From NCBI GenBank assembly GCA_027317105.1, contig DAHVFH010000008.1, forward strand, positions 1 to 25,452: DNA of 25,452 nucleotides, read 5' to 3'. Below are positions 14,562 to 22,863 of this stretch, piece by piece (the first letter of the stretch is position 1; each line of letters starts with the position of its first letter). The stretch comes from Cytophagales bacterium (GTDB lineage Bacteria > Bacteroidota > Bacteroidia > Cytophagales > Cyclobacteriaceae). Below the pieces are notes generated by a model. The model did no database searches and was not told the DNA's origin. It saw only the letters and a list, made by a program, of their open reading frames with translations. The position numbers and the translations under genes are program-made.

Positions 14562-15644
14562 ATGAAAAATATAAAAGTCCGTAAATATAAAGTTATCGGC
14601 ATCATGTCAGGCACTTCTTTAGATGGCGTTGATATTGCTTATTGCAAATTTGCTTTGACTAACAAGAATTGGGCTTTTACAATCCGGCAAGCCCAAACTT
14701 ATCCGTATTCGCCTGAGTGGAAAAACAAGCTTTCAACGGCTCACCTTCTTTCTAGCGAGGCGCTTTTGAAACTGCACGCTGATTACGGTAAGTTTTTAGG
14801 CCAGCATTGCAATCAATTCATTGGCCAACACAAAATCAAAACCATCGACCTTATTGCCTCACACGGTCATACCATTTTCCATCAACCAAAAAATAAATTT
14901 ACTTTTCAATTAGGTGAGGGCAACGCCATTCATGCCGCCACCGGTCTGCCCGTTGCATTTGACTTTCGCAGTTTAGACGTGGCCTTAGGTGGTGAGGGTG
15001 CTCCCCTTGTCCCCATTGGTGATCAGCTTCTTTTTTCTGATTTTGACGTTTGCCTCAACTTAGGGGGAATTGCAAATCTTTCGATGGAAGTAAAAGGCAA
15101 GCGGAAGGCTTTCGATATTTGCTTTTGCAACATGGCTCTGAATTACTTATCCGCTAAAGCAGGAAAGGATTTTGACAAGAACGGAACGATGGCCAAAGGA
15201 GGATTGATTAATAACGGATTGTTGGAATCCTTTGAAAAAATCTATCAGAAAGGTGAAAAAAAAAGGCCTTCGTTGGGTCGGGAAGGATTTGAAAAGGATT
15301 TTTTAAGCCTACTTGATAATGAATCCATCCCTTTGAACGACCGTTTGAGAACCGCATGCGAATCCATTGCCGATGAAATTGTGCTGTCCCTTCCACCTTC
15401 TCAAAAACGAATTAAATTACTCGCTTCCGGAGGCGGTGCCCTTAACCATTTTTTGATTGGCCTTATTGAAACCAAGCTTCCTCCAAAAACGAAAATTGAA
15501 ATCCCTTCAAAAACCATAATCAATTTTAAAGAAGCAATGGTCTTTGCTTTTTTGGGCGTGCTTTGCAAAAGAAATGAAACCAACGTACTCAACAGCGTAA
15601 CCGGTGCTACTCGAAATTCTTGCACTGGCGTTTTAATCGGGTAG
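14562..15644 (+). CDS. anmK: Anhydro-N-acetylmuramic acid kinase
   Basis: AnmK opens and phosphorylates 1,6-anhydro-MurNAc, released during peptidoglycan turnover, giving MurNAc 6-phosphate for recycling. The 360-residue length is normal. Motifs seen: the ATP loop IMSGTSLDGVD (14-24), DFRSLDVALGGEGAPLVPI in the substrate region, CLNLGGIANLS in the middle and the nucleotide-binding GGGALNHF in the C-terminal part. The frame is open from 14523, but the ATG at 14562 leaves only ten residues before the conserved core and is preferred. It is probably co-transcribed with the dehydrogenase 27 bases downstream. No MurQ etherase gene is in the window. Confidence 0.94.
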   Translation: MKNIKVRKYKVIGIMSGTSLDGVDIAYCKFALTNKNWAFTIRQAQTYPYSPEWKNKLSTAHLLSSEALLKLHADYGKFLGQHCNQFIGQHKIKTIDLIASHGHTIFHQPKNKFTFQLGEGNAIHAATGLPVAFDFRSLDVALGGEGAPLVPIGDQLLFSDFDVCLNLGGIANLSMEVKGKRKAFDICFCNMALNYLSAKAGKDFDKNGTMAKGGLINNGLLESFEKIYQKGEKKRPSLGREGFEKDFLSLLDNESIPLNDRLRTACESIADEIVLSLPPSQKRIKLLASGGGALNHFLIGLIETKLPPKTKIEIPSKTIINFKEAMVFAFLGVLCKRNETNVLNSVTGATRNSCTGVLIG

Positions 15645-15671
15645 ATTCGCAACTATTTCTTAAACTTAAAT

Positions 15672-16898
15672 ATGAGAGAACTTCTTCAAAAATTTGAAAA
15701 CAAAAGCGCTGAAATTGTCTTTGAGTGGAAAGATCCCGAAACAGAAGCCGAAGGTTGGGTGGTGATCAACTCCTTGCGTGGGGGGGCGGCAGGGGGAGGT
15801 ACGCGCATGCGCAAAGGACTTGACAAGCGAGAAGTCGAATCATTGGCAAAAACAATGGAGGTGAAATTTACCGTTTCAGGGCCACCCATTGGAGGCGCAA
15901 AATCAGGAATAGATTTTGACCCAAATGATCCGCGTAAAGAAGGTGTGCTTCAACGTTGGTATTTGGCCGTAATGCCGTTGTTGAAATATTACTACGGAAC
16001 AGGGGGCGACTTGAACGTAGATGAAATCCACGAAGTAATTCCACATACCGAAGATGTCGGCATCTGGCATCCGCAAGAGGGCGTATTTAATGGCCACTTT
16101 AAACCTACAGAACCTCAAAAAGTTAATCGCATCGGACAATTAAGGTTGGGCGTAATTAAAGTAATTGAGGATGAATCGTTTACACCATCATTGAAAAAAA
16201 AATACACCATTGCCGATATGTGTACTGGTTATGGTGTAGCACAGGCGGTTCGGCACTATTACGAGCTGTGGGATGGTAACTTGAAAGGCAAACGGGCGAT
16301 GGTGCAAGGTTGGGGCAACGTTGGCGCGGCCGCGGGATTTTATTTGAGCCAAATGGGTGTAAAAGTGGTTGGCATATTAACTCGCGAAGGCGGACTTATC
16401 AATCAAGGTGGTTTTTCGCATGAAGAAATTTGCGGGTTGGTTATGAACCGCGATGGGAATCGATTGGTAACACCTGAATTACTGTCTTTTGAAATTGCCA
16501 ATCATAAAATCTGGGATCTTGAGTTCGAAATTTTTATTCCGGCTGCGGCATCCCGATTGGTGACAAAAGAACAAACGGATAAAATGATTGCCTCGGGTAC
16601 GGAAGTTTTCGCCTGCGGTGCAAATGTACCTTTCGCAGACCCAGAAATTTTCTTTGGCCCAATTGGTCTTGATGCGGATGAGAAAATCTCTATCATCCCA
16701 GACTTCATCGCCAACTGCGGAATGGCAAGGGTATTTGCCTATTTCATGGAAAATGAAGTCGCCATGGATGATGCTTCGATCTTTAACGATATTTCAAACA
16801 CAATTCGAAAAGCGTTAGAAAAAACGAAGAAGCTAAATCCCTCTTCCAAGAAAATAGCGCAGGCATCTTTTGAAATTGCGTTGAAGCAGCTGGTGTAA
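15672..16898 (+). CDS. Glu/Leu/Phe/Val dehydrogenase
   Basis: This 408-residue NAD(P)-dependent amino-acid dehydrogenase deaminates an amino acid to its 2-oxo acid. The N-terminal catalytic domain has the active-site region PPIGGAKSGIDFDP (71-84; Lys77 is the catalytic lysine) with the substrate lysine Lys65 nearby, then GTGGDLNVDE (109-118). The C-terminal Rossmann domain carries GWGNVGAAAGF (about 218-228). The C-terminal IPDFIANCGM is also typical. The start MRELLQKFENKSAE is the short N-terminal form seen in Leu/Phe-type enzymes, so either a glutamate or a branched-chain dehydrogenase is possible. Convergent to pyrB across only 29 bases. Confidence 0.88.
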   Translation: MRELLQKFENKSAEIVFEWKDPETEAEGWVVINSLRGGAAGGGTRMRKGLDKREVESLAKTMEVKFTVSGPPIGGAKSGIDFDPNDPRKEGVLQRWYLAVMPLLKYYYGTGGDLNVDEIHEVIPHTEDVGIWHPQEGVFNGHFKPTEPQKVNRIGQLRLGVIKVIEDESFTPSLKKKYTIADMCTGYGVAQAVRHYYELWDGNLKGKRAMVQGWGNVGAAAGFYLSQMGVKVVGILTREGGLINQGGFSHEEICGLVMNRDGNRLVTPELLSFEIANHKIWDLEFEIFIPAAASRLVTKEQTDKMIASGTEVFACGANVPFADPEIFFGPIGLDADEKISIIPDFIANCGMARVFAYFMENEVAMDDASIFNDISNTIRKALEKTKKLNPSSKKIAQASFEIALKQLV

Positions 16899-16927
16899 CC
16901 TAAATCTGGAGATACGTTACTTATGGA

Positions 16928-17851
16928 TTAAGCCGCTCCAGCTAACAAGTACAACACTGCCATTCTTACGGCCACGCCATTTTGCACTTGATCTAAAATA
17001 ATAGAGTGATGGGAATCAGCCGCATCGCTGGTTAGCTCAACCCCGCGATTAATTGGCCCAGGGTGCATCAACACAATATTCTTTTTTAAGTCGTCCAACA
17101 TCTTTTTACTAATGCCGTAGTACAGTGAATATTCCCGAAGAGAAGGAAAATATTTCAATTGTTGACGCTCCAACTGAATTCGCAATACGTTGGCGACATC
17201 ACACCAGGCAAGGGCCTTCTTCACTTCAAACTCTATTTGCACCCCAAGTGTGGAAATAAATTTTGGCAGCAAGGTGGGTGGGCCGCAAACCATCACGTCA
17301 GCGCCCAATTTTTTCAGCGCAAAAATGTTGGACAAGGCTACCCTGGAGTGCAAAATATCACCAATGATTGCTATTTTCTTTCCCTCGATGCCTCCCAATT
17401 TTTCGCGGATTGAGAATGCATCAAGCAAAGCTTGCGTGGGGTGCTCGTGTGTGCCATCTCCGGCATTGATGATATTCGCTTTGATGTGCTTGGCTAAAAA
17501 ATGGGGTGCGCCTGCGCTCGCGTGGCGCATCACTACCATGTCCACTTTCATCGCTAAAATGTTATTCACCGTATCCAAAAGGGTCTCCCCTTTTTTCACA
17601 CTGCTGCCGGAAGAAGAAAAATTAATGACATCTGCCGATAGGCGCTTCTCTGCAAGCTCAAAGGAAAGCCTTGTGCGTGTAGAGTTCTCAAAAAAAACAT
17701 TGGCGATCGTTATATCACGAAGGGAAGGCACTTTTTTTATAGGGCGATTAATAACATCTTTAAAATTATCGGCTGTTTCAAAAATAAGTTCAATATCCTG
17801 ACGGGTGATGTCTTTAATGCCGAGAAGATGCCGCTGACTTAGTTTTGACAT
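16928..17851 (-). CDS. pyrB: Aspartate carbamoyltransferase catalytic subunit
   Basis: PyrB joins carbamoyl phosphate to aspartate, the committed step of pyrimidine synthesis. The 307-residue length is normal. Carbamoyl-phosphate motif FFENSTRTRLSFE (53-65), SSVKKGET (83-90), the HPTQALLDAF block near residue 142 and the C-terminal MHPGPINRG are all present. The start codon is two bases downstream of pyrR, so both are one transcription and translation unit. There is no pyrI regulatory chain gene in the window. Confidence 0.96.
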   Translation of the reverse strand: MSKLSQRHLLGIKDITRQDIELIFETADNFKDVINRPIKKVPSLRDITIANVFFENSTRTRLSFELAEKRLSADVINFSSSGSSVKKGETLLDTVNNILAMKVDMVVMRHASAGAPHFLAKHIKANIINAGDGTHEHPTQALLDAFSIREKLGGIEGKKIAIIGDILHSRVALSNIFALKKLGADVMVCGPPTLLPKFISTLGVQIEFEVKKALAWCDVANVLRIQLERQQLKYFPSLREYSLYYGISKKMLDDLKKNIVLMHPGPINRGVELTSDAADSHHSIILDQVQNGVAVRMAVLYLLAGAA

Positions 17852-17853
17852 AC

Positions 17854-18393
17854 TTATTCCTTGTTGATCAACCAGATTTTATTTTTTTTATTCCCATTGG
17901 CTTCTAACTCTACCAGTACCCTTTGCGCATCGTGGGTGTCCACATACTTTCCTACATAGTCAGCCGCTATGGGTAAATCCCGGGTGGCTTTCCGATCAAC
18001 TAGCACAAGAAGTTCAACCTTCGCAGGTCTGCCAAAGGAAATCATGGCATCAAGTGCGGCACGAACAGTTCTACCCGTAAAAAGCACATCATCGATCAAC
18101 ACCACATTTTTACCTTCGATGGCGAATGGAACGCGTGTTTCACTCGCTTTGGCGGGAGTATCGCGCCTGCGGAAGTCATCGCGATGAAAGGTAGCATCGA
18201 GGTAGCCTAGTGGCACATTTACTTTCAGTGATTTAAGCTTGTGATGAATCAATTCCGCCAGAAAAATGCCTCGTGGCTGCAGCCCCAGAAGGACGCAATC
18301 TTTAAAATCAGAATGGTTTTCAATGAGTTGCTGGCAAAGACGGCTAAGGGTGATGTCGAGTTGCTTGGAATCGAGTATCAGTTTTTTCTGCAT
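17854..18393 (-). CDS. pyrR: PyrR: pyrimidine operon regulator/uracil phosphoribosyltransferase
   Basis: This 179-residue phosphoribosyltransferase has the PRPP-binding signature VVLIDDVLFTGRTVRAALDA around residues 94-113. In Firmicutes PyrR attenuates pyr mRNA and also has uracil phosphoribosyltransferase activity. Coupling to pyrB, two bases apart, supports the PyrR rather than a general Upp assignment. No PyrR-binding loop or attenuator was recognised upstream, so RNA-based control cannot be claimed here. Confidence 0.92.
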   Translation of the reverse strand: MQKKLILDSKQLDITLSRLCQQLIENHSDFKDCVLLGLQPRGIFLAELIHHKLKSLKVNVPLGYLDATFHRDDFRRRDTPAKASETRVPFAIEGKNVVLIDDVLFTGRTVRAALDAMISFGRPAKVELLVLVDRKATRDLPIAADYVGKYVDTHDAQRVLVELEANGNKKNKIWLINKE

Positions 18394-18417
18394 GCCTGCG
18401 CGAAATTAAGGGAAATA

Positions 18418-18475
18418 AGTTAAAAGTCGGATAAATCGTTATTAGTTATTCGTTAATCGTTGATGGCTAACTGTT
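18418..18475. repeat. GTTA-rich intergenic repeat upstream of pyrR
   Basis: The 58 bases between the two minus-strand genes contain several GTTA(A)T units (GTTATTAGTTATTCGTTAATCG). Similar wording recurs at 20854-20931, so the two may be copies of one dispersed element. The remaining bases to the esterase gene (18476-18531) show nothing else. Confidence 0.5.
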
Positions 18476-18531
18476 TTTACCTAATCTTTTTCTTGGCATG
18501 TCCTCTCAGGCTAAATCAAATTTAATCTGAT

Positions 18532-20169
18532 CTAATTTGTGGGTTTATCCCGCAAAATAAATTTTACACCATCTTCAAAGGAAGGAATTGCCGTTCCCAT
18601 GTGTTCCATCCCTTGGTATATGATAGGCTTTGCATGGAGAAATTCAAGGCTAGAAAGCATTCGAGTAAAATCGGTAAACTTGTTATCTGGATCTCCTTTT
18701 ATTTCCAGTGTCCCAATAGTTATAAAAAGATTTGGCAACCCACTGGTTCTGTTCTTATTTGAAATCCCTTGAAATTGATTCTTTAGGTAATAGTTAGAAT
18801 ACCAAATGGACGGACTTGCCGCCACATAATTATTAAAAAACCCATCACCCTTTAAATTTTGCAACAAAGCGTATAGAACAAAATACCCTCCGAGAGAATG
18901 ACCCATGATGGTGCGATTAGTAGTGTCTGCTCTATAGTTTTGTTCAATGTGTTGCTTAACTGCTGTTTTAATAAACTGATAGAATTTTTCTCCTCCTCCA
19001 CTCAAGCGAAAACTGTCTTCAGGTAGAGCTTTCGGAAAAGTGTAGTCTCGATCCCGCAAAGAATCCATGACATAAGCATTTTCGTAGCCTATTCCGACCA
19101 CGATTGGATCAATTCGTAGTTGATTCTTTTTATAAAGCTGTTGAACAGACGAACTGATGGGATCAAAAAATGCATTCCCATCTAAGAGGTAGAGTATCGG
19201 GTATTTTCTTTTGGTACTCTTATAGTAGCCCTTGGGTAAACGAACGAAAATACTGAAGGGCTCTTTTGAAAAGTCTGATTTTAATTTGAAAGCAGGAGTA
19301 GTTTCTTTCTCATCAGGTTCATCAGGTGTATGCTTATCCACTAAAGCCGTTACATACAAACAATAATGATGCGGAGGGGTAGTCCATCGCCCCTGGCTGT
19401 TTCTTCGAAAAAAACTCTTGGAGGCGCCTCCTAATTTAACTTCATAATAAATCTGCTTTATGCCTTCCTTGTGTTCGGGAATAAACTCAATGGAAACAAA
19501 AACTTTACCTTTTAAAATGATATCATATCGAGTAAGGTCAAAGTTCAACCAACCTTGGTGAATTGGATGACGCTGGATAATGCTGCGCTCCACTATCCTT
19601 TCCCCTGGCTGATTATTCTCTTCTTCATATCGGTAAAAATTTATTCTAAAGCTGGCGCTATCTGGCCGAGATGAATTGATATGAAGATTTACAGAGGCAA
19701 TCTTAACTTCTTGGTTGCCCAATTTTATGAGTTGGCCAATCTCAAAGGTGTCATCTGGTTTAAAGATACCATCCGTAAAATGGATGAGCCCCCTCTTCTT
19801 GATTCCATATTTTTTCTCTACGAGTTTCTCTCCTACAATCGTAACGACTTTTAAGGCGGTGACCTTTTGGATCAGCTTAACCGTTGTATTTCTGTTGGGT
19901 TGGAAATGACTTATAGGAATTTTCAATTCATGAAAGCCTACCATCGAAAACGTCAAGGTATCACCAAGTCTGTTAGCAGGAATAGTAACAGAAAAGTTCC
20001 CGTTTTGCATAGAAACAGTCCCCAAATTCGATTTCCTTATTCCAATGTTGACGAATGGCAAGGCTTGGTCAGTGTTCGAGTCTACAATTTTACCAACAAT
20101 CTGCACCTGCGAAACGGCTGAAAAGGTGCTGCTGACGAGAAAGATAATTCCAAGGTTTCTTAAATTCAT
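18532..20169 (-). CDS. Exported CarboxypepD_reg-like domain fused to an alpha/beta-hydrolase esterase
   Basis: This 545-residue protein has a signal peptide (about 1-20). Residues about 22-110 form a beta-sandwich like CarboxypepD_reg (VQIVGKIVDS, ALPFVNIGI, TVSMQNGNFSV). About 120-280 resembles the beta region found after such domains. From about 300 a second domain is an alpha/beta hydrolase of the Fes/IroE-like esterase family: SDFSKEPFSIFVRLPKGYY, LYLLDGNAFFD (about 327-336), SLRDRDYTFPK, the nucleophile motif GHSLGG (Ser425) and EHMGT (His523). The ATG at 20169 is preferred because it puts the signal at the start (the frame is open to 20214). Substrate unknown; candidates are siderophore or carbohydrate esters. 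Confidence 0.82.
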   Translation of the reverse strand: MNLRNLGIIFLVSSTFSAVSQVQIVGKIVDSNTDQALPFVNIGIRKSNLGTVSMQNGNFSVTIPANRLGDTLTFSMVGFHELKIPISHFQPNRNTTVKLIQKVTALKVVTIVGEKLVEKKYGIKKRGLIHFTDGIFKPDDTFEIGQLIKLGNQEVKIASVNLHINSSRPDSASFRINFYRYEEENNQPGERIVERSIIQRHPIHQGWLNFDLTRYDIILKGKVFVSIEFIPEHKEGIKQIYYEVKLGGASKSFFRRNSQGRWTTPPHHYCLYVTALVDKHTPDEPDEKETTPAFKLKSDFSKEPFSIFVRLPKGYYKSTKRKYPILYLLDGNAFFDPISSSVQQLYKKNQLRIDPIVVGIGYENAYVMDSLRDRDYTFPKALPEDSFRLSGGGEKFYQFIKTAVKQHIEQNYRADTTNRTIMGHSLGGYFVLYALLQNLKGDGFFNNYVAASPSIWYSNYYLKNQFQGISNKNRTSGLPNLFITIGTLEIKGDPDNKFTDFTRMLSSLEFLHAKPIIYQGMEHMGTAIPSFEDGVKFILRDKPTN

Positions 20170-20340
20170 TTTTCCTAGAAGGATGGTGATCCCCCTGAAA
20201 TAGTTTTGAATCAAGGTCAGAAGCGCTCTAATTCCATAAAATTTATGACCTCAAGGGTCTGGAGCGATAAAATAGCTGCGAATGCCTTGTTCTTACTCAA
20301 AATCAGTAAAACAGTGATTTATAAAAGAATTCTATCGTAG

Positions 20341-20371
20341 TTTGTATAATTACTTGTTTTCCCGATATTTG
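20341..20371 (+). promoter_or_regulatory. Promoter of the rpmB-rpmG operon
   Basis: TTTG at 20341-20344, 19 bases, then GATATTTG at 20364-20371, which differs from the TAnnTTTG box at its first base only. It predicts a start near 20378 and a leader of about 34 bases. Spacing equals that of the promoter upstream of the PpiD-like gene. The 197-base gap (20215-20411) holds no gene. Confidence 0.6.
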
Positions 20372-20411
20372 CACTCCCTTTTTAAGGAAGGATTCATTAA
20401 AAACTATTTTT

Positions 20412-20657
20412 ATGGCAAGGGTTTGTGAAGTTTCAGGCAAAAGGCCGCAGGTGGGAAACAAAGTTTCGCACGCCAATAACAAGTCAAAACGAAGGTTTTA
20501 TCCCAATCTTCACACAAAACGTTTTTTTGTGGCGGAAGAAAATAAGTGGATTACGCTAAAAGTCTCCACCAAAGTGATCAAAACCATCAATTTGAAAGGC
20601 ATCAGTGCCGTGCTAAAAGAAGCACGCCAAAAGGGTACATTGACCGCCAGCATTTAA
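20412..20657 (+). CDS. rpmB: 50S ribosomal protein L28
   Basis: The 81-residue protein begins MARVCEVSGKRPQVGNKVSH and carries the basic motif NNKSKRRFYPNLHTKR, which defines L28. It has only the first cysteine (Cys5) of the zinc-type set, so it is the zinc-free form. First gene of the ribosomal operon, 12 bases before rpmG. Confidence 0.97.
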   Translation: MARVCEVSGKRPQVGNKVSHANNKSKRRFYPNLHTKRFFVAEENKWITLKVSTKVIKTINLKGISAVLKEARQKGTLTASI

Positions 20658-20669
20658 AAAAATATAACC

Positions 20670-20852
20670 ATGGCAAAGAAAGGAAACCGCATTCAAGTGA
20701 TTTTGGAATGCACTGAACACAAGAACAGTGGCATGCCTGGCATGAGCCGCTACATCACCACCAAAAACAGAAAGAACACTACGGAACGTGTGGAGTTAAA
20801 AAAATACAATTCCGTGTTGAAAAAAATGACCCTCCACAAAGAAATTAAATAA
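20670..20852 (+). CDS. rpmG: 50S ribosomal protein L33
   Basis: A 60-residue L33 with MAKKGNRIQVILECTEHKNS at the start and the closing YNSVLKKMTLHKEIK. Only one of the four zinc cysteines (Cys14) remains, so this is the zinc-independent form. It is 12 bases from rpmB and 87 bases from the DUF4295 gene, the gap containing a palindromic repeat. Confidence 0.97.
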   Translation: MAKKGNRIQVILECTEHKNSGMPGMSRYITTKNRKNTTERVELKKYNSVLKKMTLHKEIK

Positions 20853-20853
20853 A

Positions 20854-20931
20854 AGTTAATGGTTAATGGTTATAGTTAATCGTAACTCATAACCGAAAAA
20901 ACAATTAACAAATAACTTTTAACAATTAACT
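20854..20931. repeat. GTTAAT/ATTAAC palindromic element between rpmG and DUF4295
   Basis: The left half has GTTAAT, GTTAAT, GTTAT, GTTAAT; the right half has ATAAC, ATTAAC, ATAAC and ATTAAC, so the 78 bases are an imperfect inverted repeat that could fold into a long AT-rich hairpin in the mRNA. It resembles the shorter element at 18418-18475. The element lies inside a transcription unit and is not followed by a T tract, so it is not a typical terminator. Confidence 0.6.
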
Positions 20932-20939
20932 GAACAGAA

Positions 20940-21098
20940 ATGGCAAAGAAAGTAGTTGCATCGCTTAAGAAAACAGACGGCAAGAACTTCTCAAAAGTAA
21001 TTCGGGCTGTACGGTCTGAAAAAACAGGGGCTTATATCTTCAAAGAAGAAATTGTTGCCTCCGATCTAGTGAAAGAGACCTTGGCAAAAAAAGGCTAA
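20940..21098 (+). CDS. DUF4295 family protein (52 residues)
   Basis: A 52-residue basic protein, beginning MAKKVVASLKKTDGKNFSKV and ending KETLAKKG, matches DUF4295, which in Bacteroidota regularly follows rpmB-rpmG. This position suggests a ribosome-associated role, but that is not demonstrated. It is shorter than the usual gene-finding cut-off, yet context and sequence make it sure. The terminator 21 bases downstream closes the operon. Confidence 0.9.
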   Translation: MAKKVVASLKKTDGKNFSKVIRAVRSEKTGAYIFKEEIVASDLVKETLAKKG

Positions 21099-21118
21099 AG
21101 CCTTTCGGTAACGAATTT

Positions 21119-21144
21119 AAAAAGTCCCCGTGTGGGACTTTTTT
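21119..21144 (+). terminator. Terminator of the rpmB-rpmG-DUF4295 operon
   Basis: AAAAAGTCCC (21119-21128) pairs perfectly with GGGACTTTTT (21134-21143) around the loop CGTGT; the T run extends to 21144 and then more T-rich sequence follows. It separates the ribosomal operon from ftsY. Confidence 0.9.
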
Positions 21145-21168
21145 GGTTTTTGTAATACACAAATAAAC

Positions 21169-22128
21169 ATGTCCCTTTTATCAGGCCTTTTCGGTAAAGA
21201 AAAAAAAGATTCGCTCGACCACGGACTGCAAAAATCCAAAGAGAGTTTTTTTGGTAGGTTAGGCAAAGTCATTGCTGGAAAATCATCCGTAGATGATGAA
21301 ATACTGGACAACTTGGAAGAGATTTTGATTTCGTCTGATGTGGGCGTTGACACCACGTTAAAAATAATAAAGCGGATTCAAGAACGAGTTGCTCGTGATA
21401 AATATTGGGGTACTAGTGAACTGGATAAGCTTTTGAAAGAGGAAGTTTCCGCACTACTCTCAGAAACGGATAACGTCCTTGAAAATGATTTTGAAACACC
21501 TACCGGGATTAAACCTTATGTATTGATGGTCGTAGGCGTGAACGGTGTTGGTAAAACCACTACCATTGGAAAGCTTTCGGCTCAATTTAAAAAGAAAGGG
21601 AAAAGTGTGGTCTTAGGGGCAGCAGACACCTTTCGCGCTGCAGCCGTTGAGCAACTTATACTTTGGGGAGAACGAATTGGAGTACCGGTAATCTCAAAAG
21701 GGATGAATACCGATCCCTCAGCGGTGGCGTTTGAAGCCGTGCAAAAAGGAATTGAAGTTGGTGCAGATGTGATCATCATCGACACCGCTGGTCGTTTGCA
21801 TACTAAAATAAATTTGATGGGTGAGCTTTCCAAAATCAAACGTTCTATTGAGAAAGTGCTACCTGGTGCGCCACATGATGTACTATTGGTATTAGATGGA
21901 AGTACAGGCCAAAATGCGGTAATTCAGGCACGGGAATTTACCAAAGCCACCGAAGTGACCTGCCTGGCCATTACCAAATTAGACGGTACGGCAAAAGGTG
22001 GTGTGGTCATTGGTATCTCCGATGAATTTAAAATCCCTGTAAAGTATATCGGGGTTGGCGAAAAGGTGGACGACCTTCAGGTATTTAATAAAGTGGAGTT
22101 TGTAGACTCACTTTTTAGAAAAAGCTGA
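21169..22128 (+). CDS. ftsY: Signal recognition particle receptor FtsY
   Basis: FtsY is the GTPase partner of SRP (Ffh) that delivers ribosomes to the Sec translocon. The 319-residue protein has a short acidic/basic N-terminal A region, the N helical bundle (about 25-105) and the G domain with Walker A GVNGVGKTTTIGK (123-135), DTAGRLHTK, and LAITKLDGTAKGG. The ATG at 21169 is chosen: an open frame from 21130 would begin inside the upstream terminator hairpin. The very short A region is usual in Bacteroidota. Downstream it converges with the DUF6048 gene across 33 bases. Confidence 0.96.
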   Translation: MSLLSGLFGKEKKDSLDHGLQKSKESFFGRLGKVIAGKSSVDDEILDNLEEILISSDVGVDTTLKIIKRIQERVARDKYWGTSELDKLLKEEVSALLSETDNVLENDFETPTGIKPYVLMVVGVNGVGKTTTIGKLSAQFKKKGKSVVLGAADTFRAAAVEQLILWGERIGVPVISKGMNTDPSAVAFEAVQKGIEVGADVIIIDTAGRLHTKINLMGELSKIKRSIEKVLPGAPHDVLLVLDGSTGQNAVIQAREFTKATEVTCLAITKLDGTAKGGVVIGISDEFKIPVKYIGVGEKVDDLQVFNKVEFVDSLFRKS

Positions 22129-22161
22129 TCTCGATTGAAGGGTCACTAACTTTGAAGGATA

Positions 22162-22863
22162 CTATTTCTTAACCGGTATCACCACCACTTCTCTCCAGCC
22201 AAACCTCCAAAACACTTGATAATTAAATCCCCACCAAGGATTTTTTTGAACGATGCCGTATCCGGGCATATCGTAAGGTGCCATCGTTGCATTACTTCCT
22301 TTTGTGCTTGGCGCAAGTTTCAACCGGCCCGTATAGCCCATCCATAGTCCTTTCCAAATTTTAACACGCAATCCGGTGGTAACTTCACCCCAGCCTCCAC
22401 TAACATTTCCATTCGAGGTCTGAATAGAGCTTTTCGCAAACAAATTAGGTGAAGTTGCCGAATAGGAAAGTGACTCGCTGAATTGGGAATGACCTACCCT
22501 AAAACCAAGAAAAAACATATTCCTATCCGGATCGTTCGTAAGGAAATTAACATCAATCCCTATCCGATAATAGTTGCCATTATTACTGTAGTTGCCATTA
22601 TTCAACGCCAAATTCTTACCCCAAGAGCCAACATCCACCGCTAGGTAATACCTCGAAAAGTCAACATCTCCATTTACCTCCCAACCCTTAAATGTGTTTC
22701 CAGAGAACGTCTTGCCAAGGTCAATCAAATCCGTACCTAAACGGAAACCTGATGGTCTATAGTCCGTTTTCGTTTTTACCTTTTTCTTTTGTTGGCCTTG
22801 GGCACCGATCACAAAAGAAAGCATAAGGCAAGCACTAATAAAATATCTGGTAGTTGACAGCAT
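22162..22863 (-). CDS. DUF6048 family protein
   Basis: A 233-residue exported protein with signal peptide (MLSTTRYFISACLMLSFVIG, about 1-23) and beta-barrel-like sequence rich in aromatic residues and glycine (GFRLGTDLIDLGK, FSRYYLAVDVGSWG, RNMFFLGFRVGHSQFSESL, WWGFNYQVFWRFGWRE). It fits the DUF6048 group of Bacteroidota, probably an outer-membrane barrel. It overlaps the end of the DUF6452 gene by 29 bases. Function unknown. Confidence 0.75.
   Translation of the reverse strand: MLSTTRYFISACLMLSFVIGAQGQQKKKVKTKTDYRPSGFRLGTDLIDLGKTFSGNTFKGWEVNGDVDFSRYYLAVDVGSWGKNLALNNGNYSNNGNYYRIGIDVNFLTNDPDRNMFFLGFRVGHSQFSESLSYSATSPNLFAKSSIQTSNGNVSGGWGEVTTGLRVKIWKGLWMGYTGRLKLAPSTKGSNATMAPYDMPGYGIVQKNPWWGFNYQVFWRFGWREVVVIPVKK

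Noticed and set aside
18401..18408. CGAAATTA upstream of pyrR as a -7 box
   Set aside because: One mismatch at a conserved base, too close to the start, and no -33 element.
20215..20340. Possible folded RNA upstream of rpmB (GACC/GGTC inside CGCTC/GAGCG)
   Set aside because: Stems are only four to five bases with no further support; it lies upstream of the predicted promoter.
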